Shown one piece after another: positions 15,723 through 25,866 of a stretch of 64,000 nt of DNA. Position numbers and translations under genes: made by a program. The notes below the pieces were generated by a model. The model made no database searches, was not told the DNA's origin, and saw only the letters and a list, made by a program, of their open reading frames with translations. The DNA lies in contig NZ_JSYN01000016.1 of the NCBI RefSeq assembly GCF_000812965.1, forward strand, positions 81,371 through 145,370, read 5' to 3'. Position 1 is the stretch's first letter. Each line of letters opens with the position of its first letter. The stretch is from Pedobacter kyungheensis. Its GTDB lineage: Bacteria; Bacteroidota; Bacteroidia; Sphingobacteriales; Sphingobacteriaceae.

Positions 15723-16967
15723 ATGAGTACTACAACAATTAATTTGATCGACTCTTTTCAAGAGTTCAAAGATTTCAAAAATATAGATCGCCCAACGGTG
15801 ATCAGTGTGTTGGAAGAGGTTTTTCGTAGCATGTTGCGTAAAAAATACGGAACAGACGAAAACTGTGACGTAATTGTAAACCCTGATAACGGGGATTTGG
15901 AGATCTGGAGAACAAGAAAAGTAATGGAAGATGGCTTTTCTGAAGATGATGATCTGGAAATCGAACTTGCTGATGTACACAAACTTGATCCGACTTTAGA
16001 AGTTGGCGACGATTATATTGAGCAAATCACTTTAGAAAGCTTTGGTCGCAGAGCGATTTTAGCAGCACGCCAAACACTCGTTTCTAAAGTCTTGGAATTA
16101 GAGAAAGATGAGATTTTCAAAAAATATAAAGACCGTGTTGGTGAAATTGTAACCGGCGAGGTTTATCAGGTTTGGAAAAAAGAAACTTTGGTTCTGGATG
16201 ATGAAGGTAACGAACTTTTAATGCCTAAAACTGAGCAGATTCCTGCAGATTATTTCAAAAAAGGCGATGCTGTAAAAGCAGTAATCTCTAAAGTAGAAAT
16301 GATCAATGCCAATCCAAAAATTATCATTTCGAGAACTGCACCTGAGTTTTTACAGCGTTTGTTCGAGCTTGAGGTTCCTGAAATTTTTGATGGTTTAATT
16401 ACCGTTAAGAAAATTGTTCGTGAACCAGGAGAACGTGCTAAAGTTGCTGTAGAATCATACGATGACCGTATTGATCCGGTAGGAGCGTGCGTGGGTATGA
16501 AAGGATCGCGTATCCATGGTATCGTTCGCGAATTGAAAAACGAAAATATTGATGTGATTAACTTCACAAACAACATCTCATTATACATTACCCGTGCTTT
16601 AAGCCCGGCTAAAATCACTTCTATTAAATTGGATGATGAAACCAAACATGCATCGGTTTACTTAAAACCAGATCAGGTTTCGTTGGCAATCGGACGTGGC
16701 GGACATAACATTAAACTGGCTGGTAAATTAACCGGTTACGAAATTGATGTTTACCGCGAAGCTGGCGAAGAGAACGACGAGGATGTGGATTTAGAAGAAT
16801 TCTCAGATGAGATTGATAGCTGGATTATTGATGAATTAAAGGCTATCGGGTGCGATACTGCTAAGAGTGTTTTAGCACTTACAGTAGAAGATTTGGTAAA
16901 ACGCACCGACTTAGAAGAAGAAACCATTAAGGAAGTGGTTCAGATTTTACAGTCAGAATTTGAATAA
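15723..16967 (+). CDS. nusA: Transcription termination/antitermination factor NusA
   Basis: RNA-polymerase-binding pausing and termination factor. Its 414 residues comprise the N-terminal RNAP-binding domain (about 1-125), an S1 domain (about 130-200, from VGEIVTGEVYQVWKKE), and two KH domains (about 230-345, with DPVGACVGMKGSRIHGIVREL and the second GxxG motif AIGRGGHNIKLA). A short acidic C-terminal segment follows, with a helix-hairpin-helix-like end (DELKAIGCDTAKSVLALTVEDL). The duplicated acidic repeats of E. coli NusA are largely missing, as is common in this phylum. Cotranscribed with rimP and infB. Confidence 0.97.
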   Translation: MSTTTINLIDSFQEFKDFKNIDRPTVISVLEEVFRSMLRKKYGTDENCDVIVNPDNGDLEIWRTRKVMEDGFSEDDDLEIELADVHKLDPTLEVGDDYIEQITLESFGRRAILAARQTLVSKVLELEKDEIFKKYKDRVGEIVTGEVYQVWKKETLVLDDEGNELLMPKTEQIPADYFKKGDAVKAVISKVEMINANPKIIISRTAPEFLQRLFELEVPEIFDGLITVKKIVREPGERAKVAVESYDDRIDPVGACVGMKGSRIHGIVRELKNENIDVINFTNNISLYITRALSPAKITSIKLDDETKHASVYLKPDQVSLAIGRGGHNIKLAGKLTGYEIDVYREAGEENDEDVDLEEFSDEIDSWIIDELKAIGCDTAKSVLALTVEDLVKRTDLEEETIKEVVQILQSEFE

Positions 16968-17027
16968 GTGGTGTAATTGCCAAATAAACACTACTTTTGT
17001 TTTATTATAAAAAATAACAGGAGCTAA

Positions 17028-20000
17028 ATGTCAGACGACAAACCAATCATTTTAATTAAAGCTATTAAAGAACTTAATATAGGCATGGGTACGGCCGTTG
17101 AGTTTTTAAACAAAAAGGGCTTCTCTGCCGAGAAGAGCCCTATGTTTAAACTTACGGGTGAGATGTATAATGCCTTATTGAAAGAGTATCAGGGAGATAA
17201 GATCGTAAGAGAAGAAGCCAAACAAATAGTGATTGGTAAAATACGTCGCGACGAGCCTGAAACTGAAAAGCCCGTAGAAGCGCCGAAAAAGAATACCGAT
17301 TTTGAGAAAAATGAAGAGATTTTAATTAAAAATGCTCAATCATTTACCCCACCGGTAGAAAAACCAAAGGTTGTTGAAACACCTAAGGTAGAAACGCCGG
17401 CACCGGCACCAACCCCTGCGGCAGCAGCACCGGTTGCAACACCAAAAGCTGAAGAAAAAGCTGAAGAAAAGGCTGATGAAAGTGCTTTACCAGGCGTTAA
17501 AATTGTGGGCAAGATCGATTTAAACGATCTTAACTCAAAAACACGTCCGGTTAAGAAAGAAGAAACACCTGCACCAGCACCAGTTGAAAAGACTCCGGAA
17601 CCGGTAAAACCGGTAGAGCAGCCCAAAGCTGAAGAAAAACCGGTTGAGGTTAAGAAAGCAGAAACTCCGGCGCCTGCTCCTGTAGCAGCTGCACCTGTTG
17701 CAAAAGCACCAGAGCCGGTAAAACCAGTAGAGCAGCCTAAAGCTGAAGAAAAACCAGCTGATGCTAAACCAGCAAGCAGCGAGCCTGAAGTAATTAAGGC
17801 ACGTACGGTTAAATTAACTGGTCCGAATATTATCGGTAAAATTGTTTTACCAACTACGCCAGATCGCAGAAACGGTCCGGTTGCTTCATCCAGCGATAGC
17901 GAAGCGGCTAAACGTAAGCGTAAACGTAAAAAAACTCCTGGAGCGCCAGGGCAGCCAGGTCAACATGGTGGTCAGGGCCAGCAAGGACAGCATCCTGCAG
18001 GTCAGGGCGGAGCACCAGGTCAGCCTCGTCAGCCTTATCAAGGTAACAGGCCGGGTGGTGGTACACCATACCAGGGTAACAGGCCAGCCGGACAAGGCGG
18101 TACTCCTTACCAGGGCAACAGAAATAACAACAGACCAGGTTTCCAGAATAGAAATGCTGCACCAAGCGGACCTAAAGAAGAGCCTACAGAGAAAGAAATT
18201 CAAGATCAGATTAAAGCAACACTTGCCCGTTTAAGCGGAGCAGGTAAATCTGGTAAATTTGCGCAACGTGCTAAATTGCGTCGTCAGAAACGTGATGATG
18301 TAGCAAGTAACGCAGAAGAAGCAGCAAATGAGCTTGAATCGCAATCGAAAATATTAAAAGTAACAGAATTTGTTACGGCTAATGAGCTGGCGAATATGAT
18401 GGATGTACCGGTAACCAAAATTATTGGTACCTGTATGAGCTTAGGTATGTTCGTTTCCATTAACCAGCGTTTAGATGCTGAAACCTTAACCATTGTTGCC
18501 GATGAGTTTGGTTACGAAATCCAATTCGTTAAACCAGATGAAGAAGAAGACAATATCATTGAGGAAGAAGATAACGAAGAAGATTTAATCGAAAGAGCTC
18601 CGGTTGTTACTATCATGGGTCACGTAGATCATGGTAAAACCTCATTGCTGGATTATATCCGTAAAGCAAATGTGGTAGCTGGCGAGGCTGGTGGTATTAC
18701 CCAGCACATTGGTGCCTACATGGTAACTACTCCTTCTGGTAAAAAAGTAACTTTCTTAGATACTCCGGGTCACGAAGCCTTTACCGCGATGCGTGCACGT
18801 GGTGCTAAGGCGGCCGATATTGCCATTATTGTAATTGCTGCGGATGATGCGGTGATGCCTCAAACTAAAGAGGCGATTAACCACGCACAGGCAGCAGGTG
18901 TACCATTGGTATTTGCTTTCACTAAGGTAGATAAACCAGGTGCAAACGCAGATAAAGTACGTGAGCAGTTATCGGTAATGAATATTTTGGTTGAAGACTG
19001 GGGTGGTAAATACCAATCGCAGGAAATTTCGAGCAAAAGCGGCTTAAATGTTGATTTACTTTTAGATAAAGTATTATTAGAAGCCGAGTTATTAGAATTG
19101 AAAGCCAATCCGAACAAACGTGCTACAGGTACGGTAATCGAATCGGCATTAGATAAAGGACGTGGTATTGTAACTACAGTACTTGTTCAGGGTGGTACCT
19201 TAAAGGTTGGAGATCCAATTTTAGCAGGTAGCTACAGCGGACGTGTAAAAGCGTTAACCAACGAGCGTGGCGCTAAGGTAGATTCAGCAGGACCATCACA
19301 ACCAGTACAGGTTTTAGGTATGCAGGGTGCGCCTACAGCAGGCGATAGGTTTAATGCTTTAGAAAGCGAAACCGAAGCACGTGATATTGCAAACAAACGG
19401 ATGCAGTTACAACGCGAGCAGGGCTTACGTACGCAGAAGCACATTACTTTGGATGAGATTGGTCGTCGTTTGGCAATCGGTAACTTTAAAGAGCTTAATA
19501 TCATCGTTAAAGGTGATGTGGATGGTTCTATCGAAGCCTTATCAGATTCATTACTGAAACTATCTACCGAGCAGATCCAGATCAATGTAATCAGCAAAGG
19601 TGTTGGTCAGATTTCAGAGTCTGATGTGTTGTTAGCTTCGGCTTCTGATGCAATCATCATTGGTTTCCAGGTACGTCCGTCAACAGGTGCACGTAAACTG
19701 GCCGAAGCTGAGCAGATCGATATCCGTTTATATTCTATCATTTACGACGCAATCAATGAGATTAAATCGGCAATGGAGGGTATGTTAGATCCGGAATTTG
19801 AAGAGAAAATTGTGGCTAACGTAGAGATTCGCGAAACTTTCAAAATTACAAAAGTGGGTACTATTGCAGGTTGTATGGTATTGGATGGTAAAATTACCCG
19901 TAACAGTAAAGTACGCGTAGTACGTGATGGTGTGGTAATTTACACCGGTGAGTTAGCCTCATTAAAACGCTTTAAAGATGATGTAAAAGAAGTATCGAAA

Positions 20001-20099
20001 GGTTACGAGTGCGGTTTAAATATCCAGAACTTTAACAACATCGAAGTTGGCGATATCGTAGAAGCTTACGAACAGGTTGAAGTAGCTAGAAAACTGTAA
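17028..20099 (+). CDS. infB: Translation initiation factor IF-2
   Basis: GTPase that delivers initiator tRNA and joins the subunits. At 1023 residues it is long because of a low-complexity Pro/Ala/Lys/Glu region (about 90-300, with repeated AEEKP and PVKPVEQPK units) and a Gly/Gln-rich segment (about 305-385). IF2_N-like helices are present at the N-terminus and again near 450-505. G-domain motifs are GHVDHGKT (531-538), DTPGHEAF (578-585) and TKVD (632-635). The C-terminal half carries the tRNA-binding domains. The low-complexity DNA is repetitive but stays in frame. The operon ends at the terminator at 20121-20154. Confidence 0.98.
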   Translation: MSDDKPIILIKAIKELNIGMGTAVEFLNKKGFSAEKSPMFKLTGEMYNALLKEYQGDKIVREEAKQIVIGKIRRDEPETEKPVEAPKKNTDFEKNEEILIKNAQSFTPPVEKPKVVETPKVETPAPAPTPAAAAPVATPKAEEKAEEKADESALPGVKIVGKIDLNDLNSKTRPVKKEETPAPAPVEKTPEPVKPVEQPKAEEKPVEVKKAETPAPAPVAAAPVAKAPEPVKPVEQPKAEEKPADAKPASSEPEVIKARTVKLTGPNIIGKIVLPTTPDRRNGPVASSSDSEAAKRKRKRKKTPGAPGQPGQHGGQGQQGQHPAGQGGAPGQPRQPYQGNRPGGGTPYQGNRPAGQGGTPYQGNRNNNRPGFQNRNAAPSGPKEEPTEKEIQDQIKATLARLSGAGKSGKFAQRAKLRRQKRDDVASNAEEAANELESQSKILKVTEFVTANELANMMDVPVTKIIGTCMSLGMFVSINQRLDAETLTIVADEFGYEIQFVKPDEEEDNIIEEEDNEEDLIERAPVVTIMGHVDHGKTSLLDYIRKANVVAGEAGGITQHIGAYMVTTPSGKKVTFLDTPGHEAFTAMRARGAKAADIAIIVIAADDAVMPQTKEAINHAQAAGVPLVFAFTKVDKPGANADKVREQLSVMNILVEDWGGKYQSQEISSKSGLNVDLLLDKVLLEAELLELKANPNKRATGTVIESALDKGRGIVTTVLVQGGTLKVGDPILAGSYSGRVKALTNERGAKVDSAGPSQPVQVLGMQGAPTAGDRFNALESETEARDIANKRMQLQREQGLRTQKHITLDEIGRRLAIGNFKELNIIVKGDVDGSIEALSDSLLKLSTEQIQINVISKGVGQISESDVLLASASDAIIIGFQVRPSTGARKLAEAEQIDIRLYSIIYDAINEIKSAMEGMLDPEFEEKIVANVEIRETFKITKVGTIAGCMVLDGKITRNSKVRVVRDGVVIYTGELASLKRFKDDVKEVSKGYECGLNIQNFNNIEVGDIVEAYEQVEVARKL

Positions 20100-20120
20100 T
20101 ATTTTACATACATAAATGTT

Positions 20121-20156
20121 AAAAGAGTCCCGGATTAATTCGGGACTCTTTTTTTT
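20121..20156 (+). terminator. Rho-independent terminator of the rimP-nusA-infB operon
   Basis: Stem AAAAGAGTCCCG (20121-20132) / CGGGACTCTTTT (20141-20152) with an 8-nt loop and a further T-run. It lies inside the frame-open stretch upstream of the acyltransferase, which shows that the acyltransferase start is downstream of it. Confidence 0.95.
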
Positions 20157-20193
20157 AACGGATATTTGCCGGTCATCTACCAAAACATATTTA

Positions 20194-21282
20194 ATGGATA
20201 TTGAAGTCAAGAAAGAAACTGCGCCTGTAAAAAAGAATTTTGATTTTGTTGATACGATCAGGTGTATCTCTATGTTCGGAATCGTATTCGAACACTCAGC
20301 GGTATTGTGGGGGACAAAATATTCAACTATGGGCGATACCTTTCTACAGGTAATTACCATGCAGTTTTGGAAGTTTGCCACAATTGCCTTTTTCCTGATT
20401 GGCGGCTTTCTGATCAATTATAAGTTTACTGAATACACACCGGGGCAATACCTTGCCCGCAGGTTTAAAAATACGATTAAACCATGGTTGTTCTGGATAT
20501 TTTTCCTTGTAATAGCAACCTTGATACAGCGGATTATAGTTGCATCGAGGGGTGGCGATGCTGTTTTTATTAATGGCCCTGTTGCCTATTTTGCTGAACA
20601 ATTTAGGTACATACTATTTGAAAGCAGCTTTTGGTTTATCCTCAACTTTCTTATTTGTATAAGTATCTTGTTGATTTTTAAAAAATACCTGTATAAGCTT
20701 TGGTTTGGATTAATATGGGCTGCAGTTTCGCTTGTATACAGTGTTAACCTTTATTTCGAATGGTTTGTAACACATCATTCAGCAGCCTTGTTTGGTTTTG
20801 TTTTCTACTTATGGCTTGGCGTATACCTCAACAGATATTATGAGCAGGTAATAAACTATATCAAAAAAATAAAATGGACATATGTTGGCCTTGTTAATAT
20901 ACTGTTCTTTATTTTGTCCTGCCTGGAGGTGATTTACCTTGCTAAACATGGGTCAAAGGACGAGTATAATACGCTGCGTATCTCAAATATACTTTATTCC
21001 CTAAGTATGTTCGTATTACTGTTAAAGATGGGTAGTGTTAAATTTATCGACAAAAATCTCGAACCCCGCAAAACCACATTTGGTATTTACCTTTTACACC
21101 AAATACTAATTATCAGGCTGATACCCGAAATTTTTAAATGGGATAAATGGAATGTTGCCACTTTTACGGTAACGGAGAATATTTTATACTCCATATTGCG
21201 TTTCGCACTGGTTTATGGCCTAAGTTTTCTTTTGACAAGGCTTTTGTTAAAGACAAAACTAAAGTGGACCGTTGGTGGATAA
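20194..21282 (+). CDS. Membrane acyltransferase (acyltransferase family 3)
   Basis: A 362-residue polytopic membrane protein of the OafA/NolL/WecH type that acetylates or acylates extracytoplasmic sugars. Motifs: an N-terminal DFVDTIRCISMFGIVFEHS, where the family His is found, and about ten TM helices. It ends in GIYLLHQILIIRLIP, typical of the last conserved block. The ATG at 20194 (MDIEVKKE) is chosen because the frame upstream runs through the infB terminator. It opens the surface-glycan cluster and probably decorates its product. Its TAA (20280s frame, ending 21282) abuts the stop of the convergent gene with no gap. Confidence 0.88.
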   Translation: MDIEVKKETAPVKKNFDFVDTIRCISMFGIVFEHSAVLWGTKYSTMGDTFLQVITMQFWKFATIAFFLIGGFLINYKFTEYTPGQYLARRFKNTIKPWLFWIFFLVIATLIQRIIVASRGGDAVFINGPVAYFAEQFRYILFESSFWFILNFLICISILLIFKKYLYKLWFGLIWAAVSLVYSVNLYFEWFVTHHSAALFGFVFYLWLGVYLNRYYEQVINYIKKIKWTYVGLVNILFFILSCLEVIYLAKHGSKDEYNTLRISNILYSLSMFVLLLKMGSVKFIDKNLEPRKTTFGIYLLHQILIIRLIPEIFKWDKWNVATFTVTENILYSILRFALVYGLSFLLTRLLLKTKLKWTVGG

Positions 21283-22095
21283 TTATATTAAGTAAAGCGA
21301 CGGAAACTCTGCCAACTCTGCTTTTTTCTGATAAAGGTAAAAGTTTAATAAACGTTCTGAAAAGAAACCAAAAATACGGCGTTGATAAGGGTATTCGCTT
21401 AATTTAACCACTTTCTCCAGTTCTGAAAGAATGGGAAATAGCCAGGCACAATAATCTGAAAATGTATCCTTATCTGCAATAAACATATTACAGCAATACA
21501 TCGTATCAGTACTGTTAAAAAAGTCATCGAAAGACTGCGTTTGTTCGGGGTACATCTGCGTAACCACATCCCTCATTAAATACCAGTCTTCTTTAATGTG
21601 ATAAAAGATATAGTGGTTTTTGATTGAGCATCTGCATGTCAGATCAATGCTGAGCGGTAATGCGGCAGGCACAATTATTTTATTGGCCATCAATTTTTCC
21701 AATAATGCATTTTTTACCTTATCCGAAGCGATAAAATCGATTGTTTCTTTACTCAGTTCTTGCTCATAAACCGGCCGCGCATCAATTATTGTCTTGTTTT
21801 GAAGCAGTTTCTTTTTAACAATGGTTTCGGGAATGGTAAAATATCTGCGGTAATGACTCAACCCAACCCATTTACAATCAAAACTATCAAGATTTTTCCA
21901 TATCCAATACAAAGCAGTAAGCTCACTGTAAGTACTGTTCTTATCCGCTATATGGTCTCCTGTATTGTCGGCTATAAAACCCAGGTCGATACCAGATTGC
22001 TCTTTACCAACCTGTATAGGTACAATATAATCGCATACCGGAACAGGGTATTCCTTATGGAAAACAGAGAATATTTTTAGTTCGGAACTACTCAT
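21283..22095 (-). CDS. DUF4422 family glycosyltransferase-like protein
   Basis: A 270-residue cytoplasmic protein matching DUF4422, found in capsule and exopolysaccharide loci and considered a GT-A-type glycosyltransferase. Signatures: FSVFHKEYPVPVCDYIVPIQVG at the start, then NSTYSELTALYWIWKN and the hallmark GLSHYRRYF (about residues 78-86), with YCCNMFIADKDTF later. The sugar and acceptor are unknown. Its start overlaps the end of glf by 8 nt, indicating coupling. It is the last gene of the minus-strand glf group and abuts the acyltransferase on the other strand. Confidence 0.85.
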   Translation of the reverse strand: MSSSELKIFSVFHKEYPVPVCDYIVPIQVGKEQSGIDLGFIADNTGDHIADKNSTYSELTALYWIWKNLDSFDCKWVGLSHYRRYFTIPETIVKKKLLQNKTIIDARPVYEQELSKETIDFIASDKVKNALLEKLMANKIIVPAALPLSIDLTCRCSIKNHYIFYHIKEDWYLMRDVVTQMYPEQTQSFDDFFNSTDTMYCCNMFIADKDTFSDYCAWLFPILSELEKVVKLSEYPYQRRIFGFFSERLLNFYLYQKKAELAEFPSLYLI

Positions 22096-23206
22096 TTTTT
22101 AATTCATTTTTTGATTTTAACAGCGCCGAAGCAATTACCTGGTGCATATCATAATAGCGGTATTCGGCCAATCTGCCTCCAAAAATTACCTTTTCTTCTT
22201 TTGAGGCCAGGTCCTGGTATTTTTTCAAGGTATGCATATTTTTCTCGTCGTTCACGGGGTAATATGGTTCTGCATTTTGGGCATCTTTAACCGGATATTC
22301 TTTTGTAGTTACCGTTTTTGGCTGCGTGCCAAACTCAAAATGCTTATGTTCATAAACACGTGTATACGGGGTTTCTGCATCTGTAAAATTCATCACGGCG
22401 TTGCCCTGGTAGTTTTCTGTATCATGAACCTCTAGCTCGTACCTTAAACTTCTATATTCGAGCTCGCCAAAGCGATAATCGAAATAAGCATCTATCTTTC
22501 CTGTGTATACAATTTTTTCTGCTAAACTGAGCCATTTGGTTCTGTCTTCAAAAAAGTCGGTATTTAACCTTACTTCGCAGCCATCTAATAAACCATCTAT
22601 TATTTTGTTGTATCCTCCAATGGGGATTCCCTGGTACTTATCATTAAAATAGTTATTATCATAGGTGAACCGAACCGGCAAACGTTTAATGATAAAAGCA
22701 GGGAGCTCTGTCGCTTTTTTACCCCATTGTTTTTCGGTGTAATGTTTGATCAGCTTTTCGTAAATATCGGTGCCCACAAGTTTTAATGCCTGTTCTTCCA
22801 GGTTTTGTGGCTCACCTATATTCAAATGCTTAATCTGTCTGGCAATTTCTTCTTTCGCTTCTTTAGGGGTTTTTGTTCCCCAGAGCGAATAAAAGGTATT
22901 CATATTGAAGGGTAGGTTATATAGTTCTCCCTTGTAATTGGCTATAGGTGAATTAGTGTAGCGGTTAAACTCAGCAAACTGGTTTACATAATCCCATAAA
23001 AACTTATCGTTCGTATGAAAAATATGAGCACCATACCAGTGTACATTTATATCCTCTATTTTTTTACAGTGAATGTTTCCACCAGCATGGTCTCTTTTAT
23101 CTAAAACGAGGCATTTTTTACCGGCTTTGGTCATCTCATGTGCGAAAGTGGCACCAAAAAGTCCAGAACCAACAATTAAATAATCATATTTTTCTTCACT
23201 TTTCAT
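22088..23206 (-). CDS. glf: UDP-galactopyranose mutase
   Basis: Flavoenzyme converting UDP-galactopyranose into UDP-galactofuranose. The 372 residues carry the N-terminal FAD-binding motif VGSGLFGATFAHEM with LVLDKRDHAGGN, the GAHIFHT substrate loop, EKQWGK, and the conserved TRVYEHKHF near residue 285. All typical signatures are present. It implies that the local surface glycan contains galactofuranose. It lies 3 nt downstream of the GT90 gene and overlaps the DUF4422 gene by 8 nt. Confidence 0.96.
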   Translation of the reverse strand: MKSEEKYDYLIVGSGLFGATFAHEMTKAGKKCLVLDKRDHAGGNIHCKKIEDINVHWYGAHIFHTNDKFLWDYVNQFAEFNRYTNSPIANYKGELYNLPFNMNTFYSLWGTKTPKEAKEEIARQIKHLNIGEPQNLEEQALKLVGTDIYEKLIKHYTEKQWGKKATELPAFIIKRLPVRFTYDNNYFNDKYQGIPIGGYNKIIDGLLDGCEVRLNTDFFEDRTKWLSLAEKIVYTGKIDAYFDYRFGELEYRSLRYELEVHDTENYQGNAVMNFTDAETPYTRVYEHKHFEFGTQPKTVTTKEYPVKDAQNAEPYYPVNDEKNMHTLKKYQDLASKEEKVIFGGRLAEYRYYDMHQVIASALLKSKNELKNE

Positions 23207-23209
23207 CTG

Positions 23210-24139
23210 TTATGGCTTATTGATTCTATTTTCAATAGTAGATCTCATCTTGTCAACCGCACACTGATATGTAAGATTTTCATGGGCAAATTTTAAAGCG
23301 TTCTCCGTAATCTGTTTATAAAGCACAGGGTCTTTCTCGATTTGCTTGTATTGGTCTACCAGATCGCTCAGGTCGTTCTTTACCGGGATATAGTGCTCGT
23401 AAGGTTTTAAATCGTAATGGAAGTATTCTTTCCACTTTCTTTCCTGTAAAAATACAACCCTCTGGCTGTAAAAAAGAAACTTTAAGCGGGCAGAATAACT
23501 ATTGCCTTCCACATCTATTAGATATTTGTACCGGGTGTGTTCGGGCAATGTAAAATATGGAACATCTTTTTTATGGATAAAATAATCATCCACATAGGTA
23601 TTATAGAAATCAAAAATTTCTGGAGACTGATTGCCGATTTCTATCAGTTTTTCTCTTATGATATTGGTTTTGACATTTCCGACCCAAAATACACGCGGGT
23701 CGCTCCAGGTTTCTTTTCCTTTTGCCTCAATTTCGGCCACAGTATTTGAAAAACTGTTAATTCCTGCTTCTTTCCAGCTTTCAAAGGCAAAGTCAGGAAT
23801 CAAAAAATCCTGCTTTTGATCGTCGTCTATGCAATAATAAAAAGAATCCGCTTCATAACCGTCCGCAGGTTTATCATTAATGAAAAACTTAAAATGCAGG
23901 TCCTTATCCGTAGCCAGTTCTTTAAGGCAGTCGATCAGGATCTTTGCCGTGGCTTGCCCCCTGGTTTGACTCTTGCCAACGAGATTAACAGCGGTAAACT
24001 CATTCTTTTTTACGAGCTCTACGTGCGGCCATATGTTCCTGTATTTCTTTTCCAGAAACTTATTGGTAACACTTATTTTATTGATCTTCTTATACAGAAA
24101 TGAGGTTAAACCCATGCCGAATTCTAAATTTGGATGCAA
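23210..24139 (-). CDS. Glycosyltransferase family 90 (CAP10/LpsA-type)
   Basis: A 309-residue protein with the CAP10 domain of GT90, named after fungal capsule Cap10 and bacterial LpsA. The recognisable block is KYLIDVEGNSYSARLKFLF followed by FHYDLKPYEHYIPV and the C-terminal ENALKFAHENLTYQCAV, which hold the nucleotide-sugar-binding and acidic residues of the family. In known members the donors are UDP-xylose or UDP-glucose; the donor here is not determinable. It is the first gene of the GT90-glf-DUF4422 group and is divergent from the next glycosyltransferase, with about 53 nt between the starts. Confidence 0.85.
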   Translation of the reverse strand: MHPNLEFGMGLTSFLYKKINKISVTNKFLEKKYRNIWPHVELVKKNEFTAVNLVGKSQTRGQATAKILIDCLKELATDKDLHFKFFINDKPADGYEADSFYYCIDDDQKQDFLIPDFAFESWKEAGINSFSNTVAEIEAKGKETWSDPRVFWVGNVKTNIIREKLIEIGNQSPEIFDFYNTYVDDYFIHKKDVPYFTLPEHTRYKYLIDVEGNSYSARLKFLFYSQRVVFLQERKWKEYFHYDLKPYEHYIPVKNDLSDLVDQYKQIEKDPVLYKQITENALKFAHENLTYQCAVDKMRSTIENRINKP

Positions 24140-24192
24140 AGGTATCTGATTTTCTACAATAGGTACTGATTTTTATTTTATTTTTGAAGGAG

Positions 24193-25062
24193 ATGATATC
24201 GATTATTATAGCCTCCGTAGATAAAAATCAGCTTGCTGATATTAAGCAGAACATTGCCGCAACCATAGGAACAGCACATGAAATAATCAGTTTTGATAAT
24301 GCTGATGGAAAACGTGGATTATGCGAAATTTACAATGAGGGGGCAAAGCGCGCCAAATATGAGCTACTCTGCTATATGCACGAGGATATCAGTATTAAAA
24401 CTAATGACTGGGGTACAATTGTTTCCGGTATTTTTAATGAAGATCAGAAAATAGGATTAATTGGCGTAGCCGGAAGCAGTTATAAAACCAAAGTGCCATC
24501 TGGATGGTTTTGTAGTTCTGGCGATAAAAAAGTTAATTATATCAATATCCTACAGCGCTATAAATTTAGTAAGGAGAAAACAGAACATGTTTCTGAAAAC
24601 CTCAAAAATGAAAAATACTCTAGCGTAATTGCTGTAGATGGAGTTTGGTTCTGTACCAAAAAGGAGATAGTCGAAGCGCATCAGTTTGATGAGAAAACAT
24701 TTAAACAGTTTCACTGCTACGACCTCGATTTTTCACTTCAGGTACATCAAACACATCGTGCGGTTGTAACTTTTGAAGTATTGCTTGAACATTTTTCAGA
24801 GGGGAACTACGGTAAAACCTGGATTGAGGAAACATTGAAACTGCATGAAAAATGGGCCACAGATTTGCCTATAGATCTGGAAGGTTTATCAAAGAAAGAA
24901 ATTTTATTTGCCGAAAAACACACATTCAGGTTTTTCCTGAAGCAGATGAAAACAACTGGATATAAAAAGGCCGAAATATTCAAGATATTTTGGCGGAGTA
25001 AGTTAAGAAAAACCAGCTTTAGTCTGTTTTTGATGCTAACTAAAGAAATCTGGCGCAGTTAA
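24193..25062 (+). CDS. Glycosyltransferase, GT2-like
   Basis: A 289-residue GT-A-type protein. It begins ISIIIASVDKNQLADIKQNI and has an acidic motif MHEDISIKTNDW (about residues 59-70), corresponding to the metal-binding region; NEGAKRAKYELLCYMHEDI is typical of a GT2 core. The start is taken at ATG 24193; an in-frame TTG at 24184 would add only three residues. It is the only gene in the cluster's middle on the plus strand and ends within the stop of its convergent neighbour: the four bases 25059-25062 hold both stop codons. Specificity is unknown. Confidence 0.75.
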   Translation: MISIIIASVDKNQLADIKQNIAATIGTAHEIISFDNADGKRGLCEIYNEGAKRAKYELLCYMHEDISIKTNDWGTIVSGIFNEDQKIGLIGVAGSSYKTKVPSGWFCSSGDKKVNYINILQRYKFSKEKTEHVSENLKNEKYSSVIAVDGVWFCTKKEIVEAHQFDEKTFKQFHCYDLDFSLQVHQTHRAVVTFEVLLEHFSEGNYGKTWIEETLKLHEKWATDLPIDLEGLSKKEILFAEKHTFRFFLKQMKTTGYKKAEIFKIFWRSKLRKTSFSLFLMLTKEIWRS

Positions 25063-25865
25063 ATCTGGTAACCTGCTTCTTTAAAGTAAGGTTGCCAAAA
25101 ATGGATGTTTTTATCCCATGCATGGCATCCAAAAGGTATGTTTCCATTAATTAAAGCCATTGCCCTGTGTGGGGCTGTCTCAATAGAAAATTTCAACGCC
25201 TCTTTATAAGCAGGAATCTTTATTCTCTTCTTCTTCCGGTTCACTTCTACCGTCCAAAACATATCTTCGTTATAATCGCTGCTCTTCCGGCCAACATAAT
25301 TGGCTATGAGTTCTTTTTCCTGAATGCAGATATTATAAAAAGATTTAACTTTTCTCAACGAAAAGCCTCCATTGCCGACATAATTGTACAACTGTCGGGC
25401 GATATCAGGCCGGCCTTGTTTATCAAGTAAGTTATACCTTCTGTGCAGATAGGACCTAATTTTCTCTTTAAACCTTTTAAATGAAGTTGGAAATTCTTTT
25501 TCCCTCAGCCATGGGGCGCCTATATAATCGTAACCCAAGCTGCACCAGTATTTCAATTCATTTTTAAATACAAAAGCATCCAATTGATATATAAGCAGAT
25601 AGTTATAATTCAGGAATTTCTCATAAAAGAGTTCAGAAAGCATTAAATCATTGTAGCCAAACACGCTCTTAAAATAGAAATCAGGGAAAGATACCTCATT
25701 ATAAGCGAATGGGATCTGCATATCCGATAGTTCTAAATCATCTGGTTTAAGTATTACAATATCATAATCAGACAATAACTTTCCGCATTGAGTCAAAGCT
25801 ATCTTTTCGTAAACTGAAAGCTCTTTCTTATAAATTGGTATTACAATTACGCAAGAACTATTCAT
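25059..25865 (-). CDS. DUF5672 family protein, probable glycosyltransferase
   Basis: A 268-residue protein matching DUF5672, which occurs in polysaccharide loci and has a GT-A-like fold by family annotation. Signatures: CVIVIPIYKKELSVYEKIAL, LLIYQLDAFVFKNELKYWCSLGYDYIGAPW with the acidic D-A-F-V motif, VGNGGFSLRKVKSF, and the late NEDMFWTVEV. Last gene of the ABC-GT operon; its ATG follows the preceding gene by one nucleotide. Donor and acceptor are unknown. Confidence 0.82.
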   Translation of the reverse strand: MNSSCVIVIPIYKKELSVYEKIALTQCGKLLSDYDIVILKPDDLELSDMQIPFAYNEVSFPDFYFKSVFGYNDLMLSELFYEKFLNYNYLLIYQLDAFVFKNELKYWCSLGYDYIGAPWLREKEFPTSFKRFKEKIRSYLHRRYNLLDKQGRPDIARQLYNYVGNGGFSLRKVKSFYNICIQEKELIANYVGRKSSDYNEDMFWTVEVNRKKKRIKIPAYKEALKFSIETAPHRAMALINGNIPFGCHAWDKNIHFWQPYFKEAGYQI

Positions 25866-25866
25866 T

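Noticed and set aside
17336..17626. 96-residue minus-strand Ser/Gly/Ala-rich frame
   Set aside because: It is the reverse complement of the low-complexity segment of infB and is an artefact of its composition.
20116..20193. 26-residue N-terminal extension of the acyltransferase
   Set aside because: It is encoded by the infB terminator hairpin and is not family-like; ATG 20194 is the better start.
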